Both the position numbers and the translations under genes were made by a program. Below the pieces are notes generated by a model. It was not told the origin of the DNA, made no database searches, and worked only from the letters and a program-made list of their open reading frames with translations. A stretch of DNA of 64,000 nt from Flavobacterium haoranii (GTDB taxonomy: Bacteria > Bacteroidota > Bacteroidia > Flavobacteriales > Flavobacteriaceae), in assembly GCF_009363055.1 (NCBI RefSeq), contig NZ_CP045292.1, positions 1,426,001-1,490,000 of the forward strand, in the 5' to 3' direction. Within the stretch, counting starts at the first letter, position 1. Each line of letters starts with the position of its first letter. Shown here piece after piece: positions 60,909 through 64,000 of the stretch.

Positions 60909-62174
60909 ATGTATGCTTTAGTCGATTGTAATAACTTTTTTGTATCCTGTGAGCGTGTATTTCAGCCACAATGGAACAACAAACCCGTTGTTGTGTTATC
61001 TAACAACGATGGTTGTATTATTTCGAGAAGTGAAGAAGCAAAAGCTTTAGGAATTCCCATGGGAGCTCCCGAATTTAAATACAAAGATTTATTAACTGCA
61101 CATCAAGTTAAAGTCTTTTCGTCTAATTATGCTTTATATGGCGATTTAAGTAATCGGGTCATGGAATTGTTAAAACAATTTACTCCCGATATTGAAAACT
61201 ATAGTATCGACGAGGCTTTTTTAAACTTTACGAAAACCAACATAACCGATTTTGAACAATGCGGATTCACCATTAAAAAAATGCTACAAAAAGGCTTAAG
61301 CATTCCTGTTTGTGTGGGATTTGGACCAACAAAAGCTTTATCGAAAGTAGCTAATCGAATTGCTAAAAAGTTTCAAAAAAGAACACAAGGTATTTATGTT
61401 ATCGATACAGAAGAAAAACGTATTAAAGCACTGAAATGGCTCAAAATTGAAGACGTTTGGGGAATTGGTTTCCGACTTACAAAGAAAATGAAAGCTAAAA
61501 ATATTCTCACGGCTTACGATTTTACTTTAGCCGAGAATACGGCTTATATTAAAGAAATCATGGGTGTTGTAGGACTGCGTTTACAAATGGAACTACAAGG
61601 TATTCCTGTTTTAGAATTGGAAGACGCACTCGAAACCAAAAAAAATATTGCCATTACACGTAGTTTTGAAAAACCGTTGCGTTCCATTGACGAACTTACC
61701 GAGCGTATTTCTACGTTTGCAACAGTAGCTTCAGAAAAATTACGCAAACAGAAATCGTGCTGTTACGGCATTATGATTTTTATTAAAAAAGATAAATTTA
61801 AAACAACCGATTCTCGCTATTATTTTTCGAGTTTCAAACATCTTCCCTTTGCTACGCAATCGGCTTTGACTTTGAGTACAACTGCCATTGAAATGTTAAA
61901 AGAACTCTTCAAAGAAAGCGAAGCATACAATAAAGCAGGTGTTGTTTTGTGTGAAATTATTCCTGAAAATCAAAAACAATTTCACTTGTTTGAAGAAGAA
62001 AATCCGAAACACGAACGCTTGATGAAAGTGATGGATATGATTCGTAAAAAAACGGGCGAACGCAAAATACGATTGGGCAACCAAGATTTAGATCGAACAT
62101 GGAAAATGAAACAAAATTTCTTATCTAAAAAATACACCACTAATCTCGACGATATATTAGAAGTAAAATGTTAA
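60909..62174 (+). CDS. umuC: Y-family DNA polymerase, UmuC type
   Basis: 421 residues from the ATG at 60909 (MYALVDCNNFFVSCERVFQP, with catalytic Asp 6). Palm motif YSIDEAFLNF (about 97-106) with the second and third catalytic acids, helix-hairpin-helix GIGFRLTKKMK, little-finger domain from about 245. The C-terminal region ends in the UmuC-specific DUF4113-like part (RLMKVMDMIRKKTGERKIRL GNQDLDRTWKMK). Performs translesion synthesis as the Pol V catalytic subunit. An in-frame upstream start at 60828 lies in the terminator of mutB and is rejected. Its last bases overlap the umuD start. Confidence 0.95.
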   Translation: MYALVDCNNFFVSCERVFQPQWNNKPVVVLSNNDGCIISRSEEAKALGIPMGAPEFKYKDLLTAHQVKVFSSNYALYGDLSNRVMELLKQFTPDIENYSIDEAFLNFTKTNITDFEQCGFTIKKMLQKGLSIPVCVGFGPTKALSKVANRIAKKFQKRTQGIYVIDTEEKRIKALKWLKIEDVWGIGFRLTKKMKAKNILTAYDFTLAENTAYIKEIMGVVGLRLQMELQGIPVLELEDALETKKNIAITRSFEKPLRSIDELTERISTFATVASEKLRKQKSCCYGIMIFIKKDKFKTTDSRYYFSSFKHLPFATQSALTLSTTAIEMLKELFKESEAYNKAGVVLCEIIPENQKQFHLFEEENPKHERLMKVMDMIRKKTGERKIRLGNQDLDRTWKMKQNFLSKKYTTNLDDILEVKC

Positions 62175-62602
62175 AACCAAAAAACTTACAATTTTATCAA
62201 CCCGATATTGAAAATTCATTATCAGCACCTTTTATTCCAAGCGGAATTAAAGCGGGATTTCCTTCGCCTGCTGGTGATTTTGATGAAAGTAAAATTAGTA
62301 TCGATCAAATTGTAGTAAAAAATCAGGCGACTACTTTTTATGCAAAAGCCTCTGGAAATTCGATGGTGAATGCCGGAATAGATGATGGCGATATTTTAGT
62401 AATTGACAGAAGTCTTGAACCTTCAAATTTTAAAATTGCGGTTTGTTATATTGACGGAGAATTTACTGTAAAACGCATTAAAATTGACAAGACAGGCACT
62501 TATCTTCAACCTGAAAATGACGCTTATAATCCTATTAAAATTACAGAAGAAAACGAACTTATTATTTGGGGAATTGTAACTTATGTCATAAAAAAACTAT
62601 AA
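62168..62602 (+). CDS. umuD: UmuD-like autoproteolytic subunit of Pol V
   Basis: 144 residues. Begins LKPKNLQFYQPDIENSLSAP, with self-cleavage site Ala29-Gly30 (KAGFPSPAGDF) and the S24 catalytic dyad Ser65 (ASGNSMVNAG) and Lys102 (VKRI), 37 residues apart as in E. coli UmuD. It overlaps umuC by 7 nt (ATGTTAA). The gene order umuC-umuD is the reverse of the E. coli operon. No DNA-binding domain is present, so it is UmuD rather than LexA. Confidence 0.93.
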   Translation: MLKPKNLQFYQPDIENSLSAPFIPSGIKAGFPSPAGDFDESKISIDQIVVKNQATTFYAKASGNSMVNAGIDDGDILVIDRSLEPSNFKIAVCYIDGEFTVKRIKIDKTGTYLQPENDAYNPIKITEENELIIWGIVTYVIKKL

Positions 62603-62612
62603 TATTGTTACC

Positions 62613-63740
62613 ATGTCGAAACTACCCAATATTACTACGAGCATATTTTCTGTGATGTCGCAATTAGCGAACCAACACGGTTCGATTAATTTATCACAAG
62701 GATTTCCAAATTTTCCAGAAGATGAACGTTTGTTGCAAATTTCAGAACGTATTCTTCGAGAAAATATTCATCAATATACACCTATGGCGGGTTTGCCTTT
62801 GTTATTGGAAAAAATTGCTTTACAAACTCAAAAACAATACAATAGAAAAGTTGATATTACCTCTGAAATATTAATAACTGCTGGCGCGACTCAAGGCATC
62901 TTTACAGCAATCAATACCTTTGTAAATCAGGGAGATGAAGTTGTTATTTTGGATCCAAGTTATGATAGTTATGAACCTTCTGTTTTAGTTGCTGGCGGAA
63001 AACCTGTTCGTGTTTCATTAAACGATGATTACACCCCAAATTTCAACCGAATTGAAAGTACTATTACATCAAAAACCAAAATGATTGTCGTAAATAATCC
63101 GCATAATCCGGCTGGTAGAATTTGGACAGAACAAGATTTTGAAGCTTTAGAAACCATCCTTGAAAAACATCCTCAAATTTTAGTTCTAGGCGATGAAGTG
63201 TACGAATACATTACGTTTACACAACCACATATTTCATTTAATACTCGTGAAATATTAAAACATAGAACGATTATTGCTTCTTCTTTTGGAAAATCGTTGC
63301 ATGTTACAGGTTGGAAAGTCGGCTATTTAATTGCACCTGAAAATTTAATGTATGAAATGAAAAAAGTACACCAATTTTTAGTATTCAGTGTGAATAGTTT
63401 TTCCCAATATGCAATTGCAGAATATTTAGAAGTTGTAGATTTTAGTGAAGTATCGAAAATGTACCAACAAAAAAGAGATTTATTTCAAAACCTACTAAAA
63501 GACAGTCGGTTTGAACTAATGCCTTGTGATGGAACGTATTTTCAGGTAGTAAATTACAATGCGATTTCAAAAGAAAATGATGTCGATTTTGCAAAAAAAC
63601 TAATAACCGAACACGGTGTAGCAGCTATTCCAATCTCTGTTTTTTATGAAGATGCTACCGACAAACACATGTTGCGATTTTGTTTCGCTAAAACAGATGA
63701 AACATTGATTGCTGCTGCTGAAAAGTTGTGTGGGATTTAA
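62613..63740 (+). CDS. Methionine aminotransferase-like class I/II aminotransferase
   Basis: 375 residues, PLP-dependent fold type I. PLP-binding Lys227 in SSFGKSLHVTGWKVG, Asp194 in VLGDEVYEYI, NPHNPAG at 162-168 and SQGFPNFPEDE at 28-38, a motif of the YbdL/KAT branch that prefers methionine, aromatic or glutamine donors. It would transaminate methionine or 4-methylthio-2-oxobutanoate as in methionine salvage. It starts 10 nt after umuD and may be co-transcribed with the umu genes; the salvage link is supported by the nucleosidase-like end at 63795. Confidence 0.9.
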   Translation: MSKLPNITTSIFSVMSQLANQHGSINLSQGFPNFPEDERLLQISERILRENIHQYTPMAGLPLLLEKIALQTQKQYNRKVDITSEILITAGATQGIFTAINTFVNQGDEVVILDPSYDSYEPSVLVAGGKPVRVSLNDDYTPNFNRIESTITSKTKMIVVNNPHNPAGRIWTEQDFEALETILEKHPQILVLGDEVYEYITFTQPHISFNTREILKHRTIIASSFGKSLHVTGWKVGYLIAPENLMYEMKKVHQFLVFSVNSFSQYAIAEYLEVVDFSEVSKMYQQKRDLFQNLLKDSRFELMPCDGTYFQVVNYNAISKENDVDFAKKLITEHGVAAIPISVFYEDATDKHMLRFCFAKTDETLIAAAEKLCGI

Positions 63741-63780
63741 TTTTTACCGCAAACTAAGTTTGCTCCTCTTAATATCAAAT

Positions 63781-63793
63781 GCTCGAAGTGACA
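63781..63793 (-). repeat. Fragment of the REP-like repeat
   Basis: Minus strand TGTCACTTCGAGC, the first 13 bases of the family seen at 60774; lies between the aminotransferase and the convergent gene. Confidence 0.5.
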
Positions 63794-63794
63794 A

Positions 63795-64000
63795 CTAACT
63801 TAAATTATTTTCAATTGCTTCAATTGCCGATAGAAAATCAATTTCTTTTACGTGTTCGAAAAAGTCAATTTCAGTTTCATACGGTAGGTAATCGGAAATA
63901 ACACGTACAATAAAATCTTGTGGCTGTTTTAAATACATAAAGGTGTAATCTTCCATATTGACTACTGTTTTTTGCGCTAAATTTGTAGTTCGTACAAATT
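63795..64000 (-). CDS. Nucleosidase-like protein (PNP/UDP superfamily), C-terminal part
   Basis: Only the last 68 codons; the gene extends past the right edge. The reading is ...TTNLAQKTVVNMEDYTFMYL KQPQDFIVRVISDYLPYETE then DFFEHVKEIDFLSAIEAIEN. VVNME matches the Met-Glu substrate-binding motif of methylthioadenosine/SAH nucleosidases, and VRVISD the following strand with the catalytic Asp. It is convergent with the aminotransferase. Subfamily (MTA nucleosidase, futalosine hydrolase or phosphorylase) is not determinable from the fragment. Confidence 0.6.
   Translation of the reverse strand, partial: FVRTTNLAQKTVVNMEDYTFMYLKQPQDFIVRVISDYLPYETEIDFFEHVKEIDFLSAIEAIENNLS

Overview
The window looks like a stretch of chromosome from a Flavobacteriaceae bacterium, most likely Flavobacterium or a close relative. 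The DNA is AT-rich. Many genes are preceded by the Bacteroidetes -7 promoter box TAnnTTTG, several with an upstream TTG/TTTG about 17-21 nt away, and almost none has a strong Shine-Dalgarno sequence. One giant secreted protein ends in a type IX secretion (T9SS) sorting domain. Other family-typical features are GIN-domain proteins behind PadR and PspC, a DnaJ with a shortened zinc finger, and a split methylmalonyl-CoA mutase.

Layout. 1-9 kb: end of a secreted protein gene, an ABC-F ATPase, an O-methyltransferase-like protein, a LolD/MacB-type ATPase, a PduO-type cobalamin adenosyltransferase, a DUF2795-like protein, secA and a small orphan protein. 9-18.5 kb: a divergent XRE regulator and a five-gene operon of YbjN-like, PspA, YqiJ/YuaF-like OB-fold membrane protein, flotillin and a giant AAA ATPase (frameshifted). 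This envelope-stress module is bounded on both sides by the same roughly 40-bp gene-end/terminator sequence. 18.5-25 kb: AEC transporter with FAD-linked 2-hydroxyacid dehydrogenase, meaB, a small acidic protein, a MATE pump and a PPK2 kinase (frameshifted). 25-30 kb: LURP-one/scramblase-like protein, ECF sigma factor (frameshifted), a membrane partner with a TonB-plug-like tail, a vWA protein and a c-type haem protein. 30-37.7 kb: a 2625-residue T9SS surface protein with 18 contiguous 85-residue repeats. 38-50 kb: a second ABC-F protein, YceI lipoprotein, a degenerate DEAD-box protein with two small partners, a sigma-54 activator without DNA-binding domain, MscS, a NatAB-type ABC exporter, grpE-dnaJ, a TIGR01777 epimerase and DUF4442/DUF4870 proteins. 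50-55 kb: PadR-PspC-GIN-GIN cluster and trxB. 55.7 kb: tRNA-Pro(TGG). 56-61 kb: udk, a FtsB/DivIC-like protein and the two methylmalonyl-CoA mutase subunits with a small membrane ORF between them. 61-64 kb: umuC then umuD, a methionine-type aminotransferase and the end of a nucleosidase-like gene.

Functional links. The adenosyltransferase (4.2 kb), MeaB (21 kb) and mutase subunits (57-61 kb) supply cofactor, chaperone and enzyme for adenosylcobalamin-dependent methylmalonyl-CoA/succinyl-CoA interconversion. PspA, flotillin and the OB-fold protein point to membrane-integrity maintenance, probably controlled by the divergent XRE regulator. A second, PspC-containing envelope cluster lies at 50-54 kb. 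The aminotransferase and the nucleosidase-like end are both compatible with methylthioadenosine/methionine salvage.

Most notable observations: (1) three unrelated genes (giant ATPase, PPK2, ECF sigma factor) are each broken by what looks like the loss of one A in an A-rich tract containing AAAAAAG; (2) the PspA-flotillin-giant ATPase module sits between two copies of one 40-bp sequence; (3) a REP-like palindromic repeat is found in intergenic DNA and also in frame inside the mutase large subunit; (4) a nearly homogenised 4.6-kb repeat array lies in a surface protein gene; (5) several intergenic regions are built from short degenerate inverted repeats.
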